A stretch of 64,000 nucleotides of DNA from Burkholderia cenocepacia (GTDB taxonomy: Bacteria > Pseudomonadota > Gammaproteobacteria > Burkholderiales > Burkholderiaceae): assembly GCF_014211915.1 (NCBI RefSeq), contig NZ_CP060039.1, forward strand, positions 2,480,001-2,544,000, written 5' to 3'. The notes beneath the pieces were generated by a model that was not told the origin of the DNA, searched no databases, and worked only from the letters and a program-made list of their open reading frames with translations. The translations under genes and the position numbers were made by a program. Shown here in pieces: positions 8,296 through 16,144 of the stretch. Positions within the stretch are counted from its first letter, which is position 1, and every line of letters begins with the position of its first letter.

Positions 8296-9288
8296 TCATT
8301 GCGCGGTGACGGTTTCCTCTAAGCGATCGGCGTGATTGCTGACCTTTTCGAGTCGGTCGAGCGCGTCGCGCGTCGGCAATCCTTCCGAATCGCCGATCAC
8401 CTGGATCGCGAGCGCACCGATCCGGTTGCCGCGTGCGACCGCCTGCTCGACGCTGCGCCCTTCGAGCAGCGCGCTGACCACGCCGACCGCGAAGCCGTCG
8501 CCGGCGCCGACCGTATCGACGACCTTGTCGACGCGCTCGCCGGCGACCGTGCCTTCGCGGCCGTCGGCCGTGCGGAAATACGCGCCCTGCTCGCCGAGCT
8601 TGATCACGACGCCGCGCACGCCCTGCGCGAGATAGAAGCCCGCGATGTCGGCCGGCCTGTCGTGCCCGGTGAGTTGCCGCCCTTCGGCGAGGCCCGGCAG
8701 CACCCAGTCGGCGAGCGTCGCGAGCGCATTCAGCGTCTTCGCCATCACGTCCGCGGACGGCCACAGCGTCGGGCGCAGGTTCGGGTCGAACGAGATCGTC
8801 TTGCCGGCCGCACGCATCTCGCGCGCGAGCCGGAACGCGAGTTCGCACGACGTCGCCGAGATCGCCGGCGCGACGCCGGTCAGGTGCAGGTGGCGCGCGC
8901 CGAGCACGTAGTCGGCCACGTAGTCGTCGCACGACAGGTGGCTCGCCGCCGAACCCTTGCGGAAATATTCGACGGTCGGGTCGCTACCGTCGTCGTTGCG
9001 CGACTTCAGCTGGAAACCGGTCGGGTAGCGCGGGTCGACGGTCACGCACGACGCGTCGATGCCCTCGCGCGCCAGCGTGTCAAGCACGTAGCGGCCGAAC
9101 GAATCGCGGCCGACCCGGCTCATCCAGCCGACCCGGAAACCGAGCCGCGACAGGCCGATCGCGACATTCAGGTCGGCGCCGGCGATCCGCTTCGCGAATT
9201 GCCCGGCGTGCGCGAGATGGCCGGGCTCCGTCGCGACGAACATCGCCATCGCTTCGCCGTAGGTCACGACATCGAGTGCTGCTTTCAT
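8296..9288 (-). CDS. kguK: 2-ketogluconate kinase (PfkB family)
   Basis: This is a 330-residue ribokinase/PfkB family sugar kinase. It carries the first family signature with GGADLN-like residues (IAGADLNVAIGLSRLG, about residues 35-50) and the second with the catalytic aspartate, VDTVGAGDGFAVGVVSALL (about residues 255-275). In this pathway it phosphorylates imported 2-ketogluconate at C6. It is 36 bp downstream of kguE. It resembles KdgK, and another PfkB kinase (58993-59919) in this window is the better KdgK candidate; location assigns this one to 2-ketogluconate. Confidence 0.8.
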   Translation of the reverse strand: MKAALDVVTYGEAMAMFVATEPGHLAHAGQFAKRIAGADLNVAIGLSRLGFRVGWMSRVGRDSFGRYVLDTLAREGIDASCVTVDPRYPTGFQLKSRNDDGSDPTVEYFRKGSAASHLSCDDYVADYVLGARHLHLTGVAPAISATSCELAFRLAREMRAAGKTISFDPNLRPTLWPSADVMAKTLNALATLADWVLPGLAEGRQLTGHDRPADIAGFYLAQGVRGVVIKLGEQGAYFRTADGREGTVAGERVDKVVDTVGAGDGFAVGVVSALLEGRSVEQAVARGNRIGALAIQVIGDSEGLPTRDALDRLEKVSNHADRLEETVTAQ

Positions 9289-9324
9289 GACTGAACTCCT
9301 CAGAATCCTGCTGCGGTCACGTGG

Positions 9325-10089
9325 TCACGCGGTCGCGAGCCACGCGACCCGCCGGCAGGCATCGCCCGCCAGGTCGGCCGCGTCGAACGGGAACTCGATG
9401 CCGCGCGGCGCGTGCTGCGGCAGCGCCGCGAGCACGCCGGTCACGAGCGGATCGTTCGGCGCCGGCGCAACGGCGAAACGACGCGCGCCCTCGCCTTCGA
9501 TGGTCTTGCAATGAATGTATTCCACGTGCGGCGCGAGCACCTGCGCGCAGTCGAGCGGCGCTTCACCGCGCCACTGCCAGTTGCCGATGTCGAAGGTCAT
9601 CCCGAGCGCATCGGGCAGGCCGGCATCGGCGAGCGCGTCGAACAGCCCGCGGAACTGCGCGAACGCGCCGCCGATCTCGGGCTGGCCGTTCTCGACCACC
9701 ACGCGAGCCCGCGCCCCGCGCGACAGCGCGACGATCTCGGCCGCATGCGCGTCGCCGGCGAAGCCGCCGAGCTGGAATTTCACGAAGCGCGCGCCGAGCG
9801 CGTCGGCTTGCGCGAGTGCGTCGCGCAAGGCGTCGACGTCGAGCGCACCCGTTTGGGTATACAGCGAGTCGGGGGTCGAATAGACCGACCACAGTCCGTG
9901 GCCGGCGATCTGCGCACCGAGCGCGGCCAGCGCGCCGGGCGCCGTATCGTCGTCCGACGCGAACAGTTCGCGCCGCACCTCGAAACCGGTCGCGCCGGAT
10001 GCCGCCACGGTCGCGATGAATGCACTGTGGCCCTCTTGGCGCACCCGGTCCATCCCGAATGCGCTCGCCACGATCACGATGTCTGCCAT
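9325..10089 (-). CDS. kguE: KguE-like sugar phosphate isomerase/epimerase
   Basis: The 254-residue protein has the TIM-barrel fold of the AP-endonuclease-2-like sugar isomerase/epimerases. Recognisable segments are ARVVVENGQPEIGG, FDIGNWQWRGEAP (metal-binding Asp and neighbours) and EYIHCKTIEG. Its role in 2-ketogluconate use is not settled biochemically, but kguE is the standard first gene of the operon in Pseudomonas. ATG at 10089 has AAAGGG upstream; the longer frame to 10167 would run through the operator and is rejected. It is the first gene of the kguE-K-T-D transcript. Confidence 0.8.
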   Translation of the reverse strand: MADIVIVASAFGMDRVRQEGHSAFIATVAASGATGFEVRRELFASDDDTAPGALAALGAQIAGHGLWSVYSTPDSLYTQTGALDVDALRDALAQADALGARFVKFQLGGFAGDAHAAEIVALSRGARARVVVENGQPEIGGAFAQFRGLFDALADAGLPDALGMTFDIGNWQWRGEAPLDCAQVLAPHVEYIHCKTIEGEGARRFAVAPAPNDPLVTGVLAALPQHAPRGIEFPFDAADLAGDACRRVAWLATA

Positions 10090-10108
10090 GTTGCCCTTTT
10101 TCACCGGA

Positions 10109-10124
10109 ATGGAACCGGTTCCAT
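10109..10124. promoter_or_regulatory. Probable PtxS operator upstream of kguE
   Basis: ATGGAACCGGTTCCAT is a perfect 16-bp palindrome centred 27 bp before the kguE start codon. It has the central CG and flanking pattern of LacI-family operators and resembles the TGAAACCGGTTTCA site reported for PtxS in Pseudomonas aeruginosa. Its position fits repression by blocking transcription initiation of the kgu operon. Confidence 0.8.
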
Positions 10125-10249
10125 TTGCTTGAGACGGATGGTGCGCTTCGCTTCGGACCCACGCCATAGAGGAAATCCCTAAGGCCCGGTTGTCCCATGA
10201 ATACGCGTCCGCCAGCGCGCAACGCGCGTTCCCGGCACGGTGTCGGCGC

Positions 10250-11143
10250 CTATGCGAGGTCCTGCGCGAGACTCATTTCGAGGAATTGCGCGGCGACCCG
10301 CGACGGCGCGCCGCCATGCGGCACGAGAATCGAGAAATGCCGCGTGAGCGGCGCGGGCGCCAGCGAGCGCGGCACGAGCGCCGCATCCTCGTGACGCAGC
10401 GACATCGCGGACACGAACCCGACACCCATCCCCGCGCGCACGGCCTCCTTCACCGCCTCGACCCCCGCGATCTCGAACGCGACACGCATCGGCGCGCCGC
10501 CATGCGCGAACGCGCGTTCGACGAGCTGCCGCACCGCGGAGCCCGCCTCGCGCAGCACGAGCGGATGCGCGGCCAGCGCGTCGAGCGTCACGCCCGCGTC
10601 GTAGCCGGGCGCCGCGAGCGGATGGCCGGCCGGCACGATCGCGACGATCTCGTCCTCGTGCCACGCGTGCACGGCCGTGCCCGGCGGCAGCGCCTCGCCG
10701 GGCGGCCCTTCGATCAGCGCGATGTCGAGCGACGGCAGCGCCGCGACCACGTCGGCCGTATTGCCGCTCATCGTCTGGATCGACACGCGCGGCGCGTGCG
10801 GCTGGAACGCCGCGATCAGGTACGGCAGCAGGTAGCTCGCGGGCGTCGTGCTCGCGCCGATGCGCAGCGTGCCGGCTTCCAGCCCGCGCACCGCGTCGCG
10901 AAACGCACGCGCCTGCGCGAACGTGTCGCGCTGCGCCTTCGCGTATTGCGCGAGCTGTTCGCCGACCGGCGTCAGGCGGATGCCGCGGCCGTCGCGCTGG
11001 TACAGCGACTCGCCGAACTCATCCTGCAGCAGCCGCAACTGGCCCGACACGGCCGGCTGCGACAGATGCAGCGCCACGGCGGCGCGGCTGATGTTCAGAT
11101 GCTCGGCGACGGCGGCGAACGTTATCAGTTGATCCGGGGTCAT
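10250..11143 (-). CDS. LysR-family regulator, YeiE/CysB-like group
   Basis: The 297-residue protein has an N-terminal winged HTH (FAAVAEHLNISRAAVALHLSQ, residues about 9-29) and a LysR substrate-binding domain that starts near residue 90 (GTLRIGASTTPASYLLP). It diverges from a YeiH-type exporter gene across 111 bp, the same pairing as yeiE-yeiH in enterobacteria, where YeiE has been linked to sulfite response. It therefore probably activates the exporter in response to sulfite or a related anion. The pairing is visible; the ligand is inferred. Confidence 0.8.
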   Translation of the reverse strand: MTPDQLITFAAVAEHLNISRAAVALHLSQPAVSGQLRLLQDEFGESLYQRDGRGIRLTPVGEQLAQYAKAQRDTFAQARAFRDAVRGLEAGTLRIGASTTPASYLLPYLIAAFQPHAPRVSIQTMSGNTADVVAALPSLDIALIEGPPGEALPPGTAVHAWHEDEIVAIVPAGHPLAAPGYDAGVTLDALAAHPLVLREAGSAVRQLVERAFAHGGAPMRVAFEIAGVEAVKEAVRAGMGVGFVSAMSLRHEDAALVPRSLAPAPLTRHFSILVPHGGAPSRVAAQFLEMSLAQDLA

Positions 11144-11254
11144 GGGTATGAATTATCGGCTTTCCGGATAGTTTATGTCACAAATCACAATTTTTCATAT
11201 CGATATAACGAAATTAGGATTACACCATCGCCACACGCTCCATCACGGTGCTCC
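11144..11254. promoter_or_regulatory. Divergent LysR/YeiH promoter region
   Basis: This 111-bp spacer is clearly AT-rich for this genome (TTTATGTCACAAATCACAA followed by ATATCGATAT). It should hold both promoters and the LysR binding site. The ATATCGATAT palindrome and several T-N11-A arrangements are candidates, but no single operator stands out. Confidence 0.5.
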
Positions 11255-12340
11255 ATGTCCACTGCTCCGACTCCCCCTCTCAGCCACGCCGCGCCGTCGA
11301 TGCGCGGCCAGTTGAACGGCGTGCTGTTCGTCGCGCTATTCGCCGCCGCCGTCACGAGCCTGTCCGAGCTTCCCGCGATCGCGGGGCTCGGCCTGTCGCC
11401 GCTGATCGTCGGCATCGTCGCCGGCGCGCTGTACGGCAACGCACTGCGCGACGGCATGCCGGCCAGCTGGGCGGCCGGCGTCAATTTCTCCGCCCGCAAG
11501 CTGCTGCGCATCGCGGTCGCGTTCTTCGGCTTGCGCGTGAGCCTGCAGGAGATCGCGCAGGTCGGGCTGCCGGGCCTCGCGGTGTCGGTACTGATCGTCG
11601 TCAGCACGCTCGCGATCGGCACCTGGGTCGGCATGAAGCTGATGAAGCTCGACCGCGACGCCGCGCTGCTGACCGCCGCCGGCAGCGCGATCTGCGGCGC
11701 GGCCGCGGTGCTCGCGTTCGAGTCGACGCTGCAGTCGAAGCCGCACCAGAGCGCGATGGCGGTGGGCAGCGTCGTGCTGTTCGGCACGCTGTCGATGTTC
11801 CTGTATCCGCTCGCCTACCACGCCGGGCTGCTGAACCTCGATCCGGCCGGCCTCGGCCTGTTCTTCGGCGGCACGATCCACGAAGTCGCGCAGGTGGTCG
11901 GCGCGGCGAGCGACATCAGCCCGGAGGTCGTGCACGTCGCGACGATCGTGAAGATGACGCGCGTGATGCTGCTGGTGCCCGTGCTGCTCGCGCTCGGCTG
12001 GTGGCTCGCCCGTTCGTCCCGTTCCGCGCGCGCGGCTCACGACACGGCCGGCGGCACGCAACGCCAGCGCAAGGTGGCGGTGCCCTGGTTCGCGCTCGGC
12101 TTCCTCGGCTTCGTGATCGTCAATTCGCTGAACGTATTGCCCGCGGACGTCACGCATACGCTGAACGTGCTCGACACCTTCGCGCTGACGATGGCCATGA
12201 CCGCACTCGGCATCGAGACGCGCGTCGCGCAGATCCGCGCAGCCGGCCCGCGTGCACTGATGACCGGCCTGATCCTGAACGTGTGGCTGATCGCCGGCGG
12301 CTACGGGATCACCTGGGCCGTGCAGCACTGGCTTGGCTGA
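11255..12340 (+). CDS. yeiH: YeiH-family putative sulfate/sulfite exporter
   Basis: This 361-residue integral membrane protein has about ten helices and the family's conserved blocks: GIVAGALYGN, AAGVNFSARKLLRIAVAFFG, AGSAICGAAAVLAFES and FFGGTIHEVAQVVGAAS. The Pfam family (Cons_hypoth698/YeiH) is annotated as putative sulfate exporters. The start ATG at 11255 is chosen because the in-frame upstream sequence belongs to the opposite-strand LysR gene. It is divergent from that LysR gene and is followed after 79 bp by a ClcB-like channel. With the TauE-type exporter at 26950 it is one of two likely sulfur-anion exporters in the window. Confidence 0.8.
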   Translation: MSTAPTPPLSHAAPSMRGQLNGVLFVALFAAAVTSLSELPAIAGLGLSPLIVGIVAGALYGNALRDGMPASWAAGVNFSARKLLRIAVAFFGLRVSLQEIAQVGLPGLAVSVLIVVSTLAIGTWVGMKLMKLDRDAALLTAAGSAICGAAAVLAFESTLQSKPHQSAMAVGSVVLFGTLSMFLYPLAYHAGLLNLDPAGLGLFFGGTIHEVAQVVGAASDISPEVVHVATIVKMTRVMLLVPVLLALGWWLARSSRSARAAHDTAGGTQRQRKVAVPWFALGFLGFVIVNSLNVLPADVTHTLNVLDTFALTMAMTALGIETRVAQIRAAGPRALMTGLILNVWLIAGGYGITWAVQHWLG

Positions 12341-12419
12341 GCCGCACGTCCGCGACGGTTCGCGCGCCGCGCCCGACGGGAAGCCCCACGAGGCGGTCCC
12401 GCGGGCGCGGCGCAGTGCT

Positions 12420-14189
12420 ATGCTTCGCGTCGTTTTCCATCGCCCCCTTTCAGCCGTGCTCTCGTTCCTGCTGAAGCTGCGCACTCGCGCCCGAACGCTG
12501 TTCCGCCTGTCGGACGCCCATACGATGCTGATCTGGTCGGCCATCGTCGGCGTCGGCGGCGCCTTTGCGACGATGGCGTTTCGCGAAGGCATCGACCTGA
12601 TGCAGCGGTTGATCTCGGGGCACAGCGGCAGCTTCGTGCAGATGGCGAAGAGCCTGCCGTGGTACCTGCGGTTCTGGATGCCGGCCGCGGGCGGCTTCCT
12701 CGCCGGCTGCGTGCTGCTGCTCGCGACGCGCGGCGACAAGGAGGCCGCCAAGACCGACTACATGGAGTCGGTCGCGCTCGGCAACGGCGTCGTGCCGGTA
12801 CGGCAGAGCCTGTGGCGCAGCGTGTCGTCGCTGCTGACGATCGGCAGCGGCGGCTCGATCGGCCGCGAAGGCCCGATGGTGCAGCTCGCGGCGCTCGCCG
12901 CGTCGCTCGTCGGCCGCTTCGCGCACTTCGACCCGCCGCGCCTGCGCCTGCTGGTCGCGTGCGGGGCGGCGGCCGGCATCACGTCCGCGTACAACGCGCC
13001 GATCGCCGGCGCCTTTTTCGTGTCGGAAATCGTGCTCGGCACGATCGCGATGGAGAGCTTCGGGCCGATGGTCGTCGCGTCGGTCGTCGCGAACATCGTG
13101 ATGCGCGAATTCGCCGGCTATCGGCCGCCGTACGAGATGCCGGTGTTTCCGGCCGTGACCGGCGCCGAGGTGCTGCCGTTCGTCGTGCTCGGCGCGCTGT
13201 GCGGCGTGCTCGCGCCGCAGTTCCTGCACCTGCTCGACGCGTCGAAGACGCAGTTCAAGCGGCTGCCCGTGCCGTTGCCCGTGCGGCTCGCGCTCGGCGG
13301 CCTGGTCGTCGGCGTGATCTCGGTGTGGATTCCGGACGTGTGGGGCAACGGCTACAGCGTCGTGAACCACATCCTCCATGCGCCGTGGACCTGGCAGGCG
13401 CTCGTCGCGGTCCTCGTGTTCAAGGTAATCGCGACCGCCGCGACGGCCGGCTCGGGCGCGATCGGCGGCGTATTCACGCCGACGCTGTTCGTCGGCGCCG
13501 TGTTCGGCTCGCTGTTCGGGCTCGCGATGGACGCGCTGTGGCCCGGCCATACGTCCGCGTATTTCGCGTACGCGATCGTCGGGATGGGCGCGTTCATGGC
13601 GGGCGCCACGCAGGCGCCGCTGATGGCGATCCTGATGATCTTCGAGATGACGCTGAGCTATCAGGTCGTGCTGCCGCTGCTGGTGTCGTGCGTGTTCGCG
13701 TATTTCGTCGCGCGCGCGACCGGCACGACGTCGATGTACGAAATCACGCAGCACCACTACCAGGACGCGCAGGAGCGACAGCGGCTGCGTACCACGCAGA
13801 TGCGCGAGCTGATCCAGCCCGCGCAGACGGTCGTGCCGCTCACCGCGAGCGTCGCCGACATGACGCGCGTGTTTCTCGAATATCCGGTGAAGTATCTGTA
13901 CGTGACCGACGATGCCGGGCGCTTTCGCGGCGCGGTCGCGTTGAAGGACATCACGTCCGATTTGCTCGACAAGCGCGACACGACCGACAAGACGGCCGCG
14001 CACTACGCGCACACGCCGTTTCCGCTGCTCACGCCCGACATGCCGCTCGCGACCGCGCTCCAGCGCTTCATGGCATTCCAGGGCGAACGCCTGCCGGTGA
14101 TCGAGAGCGAAGCCGAGCCGACGCTCGCGGGCGTGGTCTACAAGACGTCGCTGCTCGACGCGTACCGGCGGATGACCGGCGAACGCTGA
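12420..14189 (+). CDS. clcB: ClcB-like voltage-gated chloride channel with CBS domains
   Basis: The 589-residue protein has a CLC core of about 10-12 helices and a C-terminal CBS pair (residues about 450-585). Selectivity-filter motifs are present: GREGP around residues 148-152, with the gating glutamate, and GGVFTPTLFVGAVFG for the GxFxP region. The first filter motif reads GSGGSIGREGP. CLC proteins move chloride, often as a Cl-/H+ exchanger, and help acid resistance. I chose ATG at 12420; an in-frame ATG at 12333 would overlap yeiH by 8 bp and add a polar, arginine-rich head. Expression may be partly coupled to yeiH. Confidence 0.85.
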   Translation: MLRVVFHRPLSAVLSFLLKLRTRARTLFRLSDAHTMLIWSAIVGVGGAFATMAFREGIDLMQRLISGHSGSFVQMAKSLPWYLRFWMPAAGGFLAGCVLLLATRGDKEAAKTDYMESVALGNGVVPVRQSLWRSVSSLLTIGSGGSIGREGPMVQLAALAASLVGRFAHFDPPRLRLLVACGAAAGITSAYNAPIAGAFFVSEIVLGTIAMESFGPMVVASVVANIVMREFAGYRPPYEMPVFPAVTGAEVLPFVVLGALCGVLAPQFLHLLDASKTQFKRLPVPLPVRLALGGLVVGVISVWIPDVWGNGYSVVNHILHAPWTWQALVAVLVFKVIATAATAGSGAIGGVFTPTLFVGAVFGSLFGLAMDALWPGHTSAYFAYAIVGMGAFMAGATQAPLMAILMIFEMTLSYQVVLPLLVSCVFAYFVARATGTTSMYEITQHHYQDAQERQRLRTTQMRELIQPAQTVVPLTASVADMTRVFLEYPVKYLYVTDDAGRFRGAVALKDITSDLLDKRDTTDKTAAHYAHTPFPLLTPDMPLATALQRFMAFQGERLPVIESEAEPTLAGVVYKTSLLDAYRRMTGER

Positions 14190-14225
14190 CGCGCGTCGCC
14201 GCTCCACTCGCACCGCCCGCGCTGG

Positions 14226-14846
14226 TCAGTCCGGCGCACGCCCCAGCACGACCCGCGCGAAGAACCCGCCAAGCACCGACTCGGCCACGTCGGCCGACAC
14301 GTGCTGCGGATCGGCGGTGTAGTACGACTGCACGCCGTCGCACAGGCACATCAGCCCGAACGCGAGCGTATCGGCCGGCAGCAGCAGCGGCGTGCCAGAG
14401 CGCTCGGCGAAGCGCTGGATGAATTCGGCCATCTGCACGCGCTTGCCGTGCAGGAACTGGTTGAAGCGCACGCGGAACTTCGCGTCGCGCGCCGCCTGCA
14501 GCTTCGCCTCGCCCCACAGCAGCGAGTACTCGTCGTCGCGAAACAGCGTCCGGTAGTACGCGAGCGACATCGATTCCATCTGCTCGCGCGTGCCGCCCCC
14601 TTCGAAAATCGCGACGAAGTCGGCCTGCACCTCCTCGTGGTTGCGCTCCAGCAATTCCAGCAACAGGTCGGACTTGCTGCGGAAATTCGAGTAGAACGCG
14701 CCGCGCGTGTAGCCGGCGGCCGCCGCGATGTCCTCGACGCTCGCGGCCACATACCCTTTCTTCAGAAAAATGCGATGCGCGGCTTTCAGCAGACGTTCGC
14801 GCGTCTGGTCCCTGCTCTGCTCGCGAGTTAAGCGCTGTGGTTTCAT
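14226..14846 (-). CDS. TetR/AcrR-family repressor
   Basis: The 206-residue protein starts with a TetR HTH (RLLKAAHRIFLKKGYVAASVEDIAAAAGYTRGAFYSNFRSK spans residues about 18-58, here given only as landmarks: ASVEDIAAAAGYTRGAFY). A variable ligand domain follows. It diverges from the RND efflux operon over 188 bp. That arrangement and the inverted repeat within the efflux promoter indicate a local repressor like AcrR or MexZ, relieved by pump substrates. The inducing compound cannot be read from sequence. Confidence 0.88.
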   Translation of the reverse strand: MKPQRLTREQSRDQTRERLLKAAHRIFLKKGYVAASVEDIAAAAGYTRGAFYSNFRSKSDLLLELLERNHEEVQADFVAIFEGGGTREQMESMSLAYYRTLFRDDEYSLLWGEAKLQAARDAKFRVRFNQFLHGKRVQMAEFIQRFAERSGTPLLLPADTLAFGLMCLCDGVQSYYTADPQHVSADVAESVLGGFFARVVLGRAPD

Positions 14847-14885
14847 GCCGCGCAGTCTAGCATCCCTTCCCTTTCAGATTCATCT

Positions 14886-14915
14886 TTGCATTCAGATACA
14901 GGTGTGTATTAGAAT
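14886..14915 (+). promoter_or_regulatory. RND efflux promoter with embedded TetR operator
   Basis: A -35 candidate TTGCAT (14886-14891) and a -10 candidate TAGAAT (14910-14915) are 18 bp apart. Between them sits the inverted repeat ATACAggtgTGTAT (14896-14909), which extends imperfectly to 14891-14914 with TTC/GAA ends. A repressor bound here would cover the promoter. The ATACA/TGTAT arms resemble AcrR-type operators. Confidence 0.7.
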
Positions 14916-15034
14916 TCGCCACAGTTTCTGACGATGTCGTTCGTCTGTCCGTGTGCGCCGCTGCCGGCGCCGCTTGGGGCAAGCGCCTGCCGCGCTTGCC
15001 GGCTTCGTTCCGCTCCACCTCACCTGGGGGTTTC

Positions 15035-16144
15035 GTGAATCGCTCCGGTTCCCGCGCCGCGCTGCTGATCGGCGCCGCGCTCGTCCTTGCCGCCTGTCAT
15101 CCGAAAGAATCCGCACCACCCGCCCCGCGCCCCGTCGTCGCGCTGCCCGCGCGGGCCGACACCGCCGCGGTCGCGCGCACGCTGCCCGGCGACATCCAGC
15201 CGCGCTATGCAACGCCGCTGTCGTTCCGCATCGCCGGCAAGATCATCGAGCGCAAGGTTCGGCTCGGCGACACGGTGAAAGTCGGCCAGGTCGTCGCGCT
15301 CCTCGATCCGTCCGACGTCGAGAAGAACGCCGCGAGTGCGCAGGCGCAATTCGATGCCGCGTCGCACAGCCTCGCGTTCGCGAAGCAACAGCTCGATCGC
15401 GATCGTGCGCAGGCCCGCGAAAACCTGATCGCGACCGCGCAGCTCGAACAGACCCAGAACAGCTACACGTCGGCGCTCGCGCAGCGCGACCAGGCGCAGC
15501 AGCAGCTCGCGCTCGCGAAGAACCAGCTGCGCTACGCGACGCTCGTCGCCGATCATGCGGGCACCATCACCGCCGAACAGGCCGATACCGGCCAGAACGT
15601 GTCGGCCGGCCAGCCGGTCTACCAGCTCGCGTGGTCGGGCGACGTCGACGTGGTCAGCGACGTGCCCGAGGCCGCGCTCGCGTCGCTCGCGCCCGGTCAT
15701 GCGGCCACCGTCACGCTGCCGTCGCTGCCGGGCCGACAATTCGCCGCGAAGGTGCGCGAAATCGCGCCGGCCGCCGATCCGCAAAGCCGCACCTACCGCG
15801 TGAAGCTCACGCTCGGCACGCCCGATCCGGCGATCCGGCTCGGCATGACCGCGGACGTCGCGTTCGACGGCGCGCCGGCCGCCGGCGACGCGCAGCCGAT
15901 CACGCTGCCCGCGACCGCGCTGTTCCACGACGGCCCGCATCCGGCCGTGTGGATCGTGCGCACCAAGGACGACACGCTCGAGTTGCGACGGGTCGACGTC
16001 GCGCGCTTCAACGAGCGCACCGTCACCGTCTCGCACGGGCTGCAGCCGGGCGAGCGCGTCGTGCTGCAGGGCGTGCATACGGTCAGCGCGGGCGAGAAGG
16101 TGCGCGCGATCGCGCCGCTGCACCCGGAGGACTTCGCATCGTGA
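15035..16144 (+). CDS. RND efflux periplasmic adaptor (MFP) lipoprotein
   Basis: The 369-residue protein has a lipoprotein signal (LLIGAALVLAACHPK, lipobox LAAC). Its lipoyl-like hairpin is split by a coiled coil (residues about 95-180, rich in AQAQFDAASHSLAFAKQQL), followed by beta-barrel and membrane-proximal domains. It bridges the inner-membrane pump and the outer-membrane channel. The start is GTG at 15035, preceded by TGGGGG; the longer ATG frame lacks a signal at its end. Its stop overlaps the GTG of the pump gene by 4 bp (GTGA), so the pair are translationally coupled. Only one adaptor gene is present. Confidence 0.85.
   Translation: MNRSGSRAALLIGAALVLAACHPKESAPPAPRPVVALPARADTAAVARTLPGDIQPRYATPLSFRIAGKIIERKVRLGDTVKVGQVVALLDPSDVEKNAASAQAQFDAASHSLAFAKQQLDRDRAQARENLIATAQLEQTQNSYTSALAQRDQAQQQLALAKNQLRYATLVADHAGTITAEQADTGQNVSAGQPVYQLAWSGDVDVVSDVPEAALASLAPGHAATVTLPSLPGRQFAAKVREIAPAADPQSRTYRVKLTLGTPDPAIRLGMTADVAFDGAPAAGDAQPITLPATALFHDGPHPAVWIVRTKDDTLELRRVDVARFNERTVTVSHGLQPGERVVLQGVHTVSAGEKVRAIAPLHPEDFAS

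Noticed and set aside
8296-9288. Calling this PfkB kinase kdgK
   Set aside because: Position inside the kgu operon favours 2-ketogluconate kinase; the gene at 58993-59919 is the better KdgK candidate.
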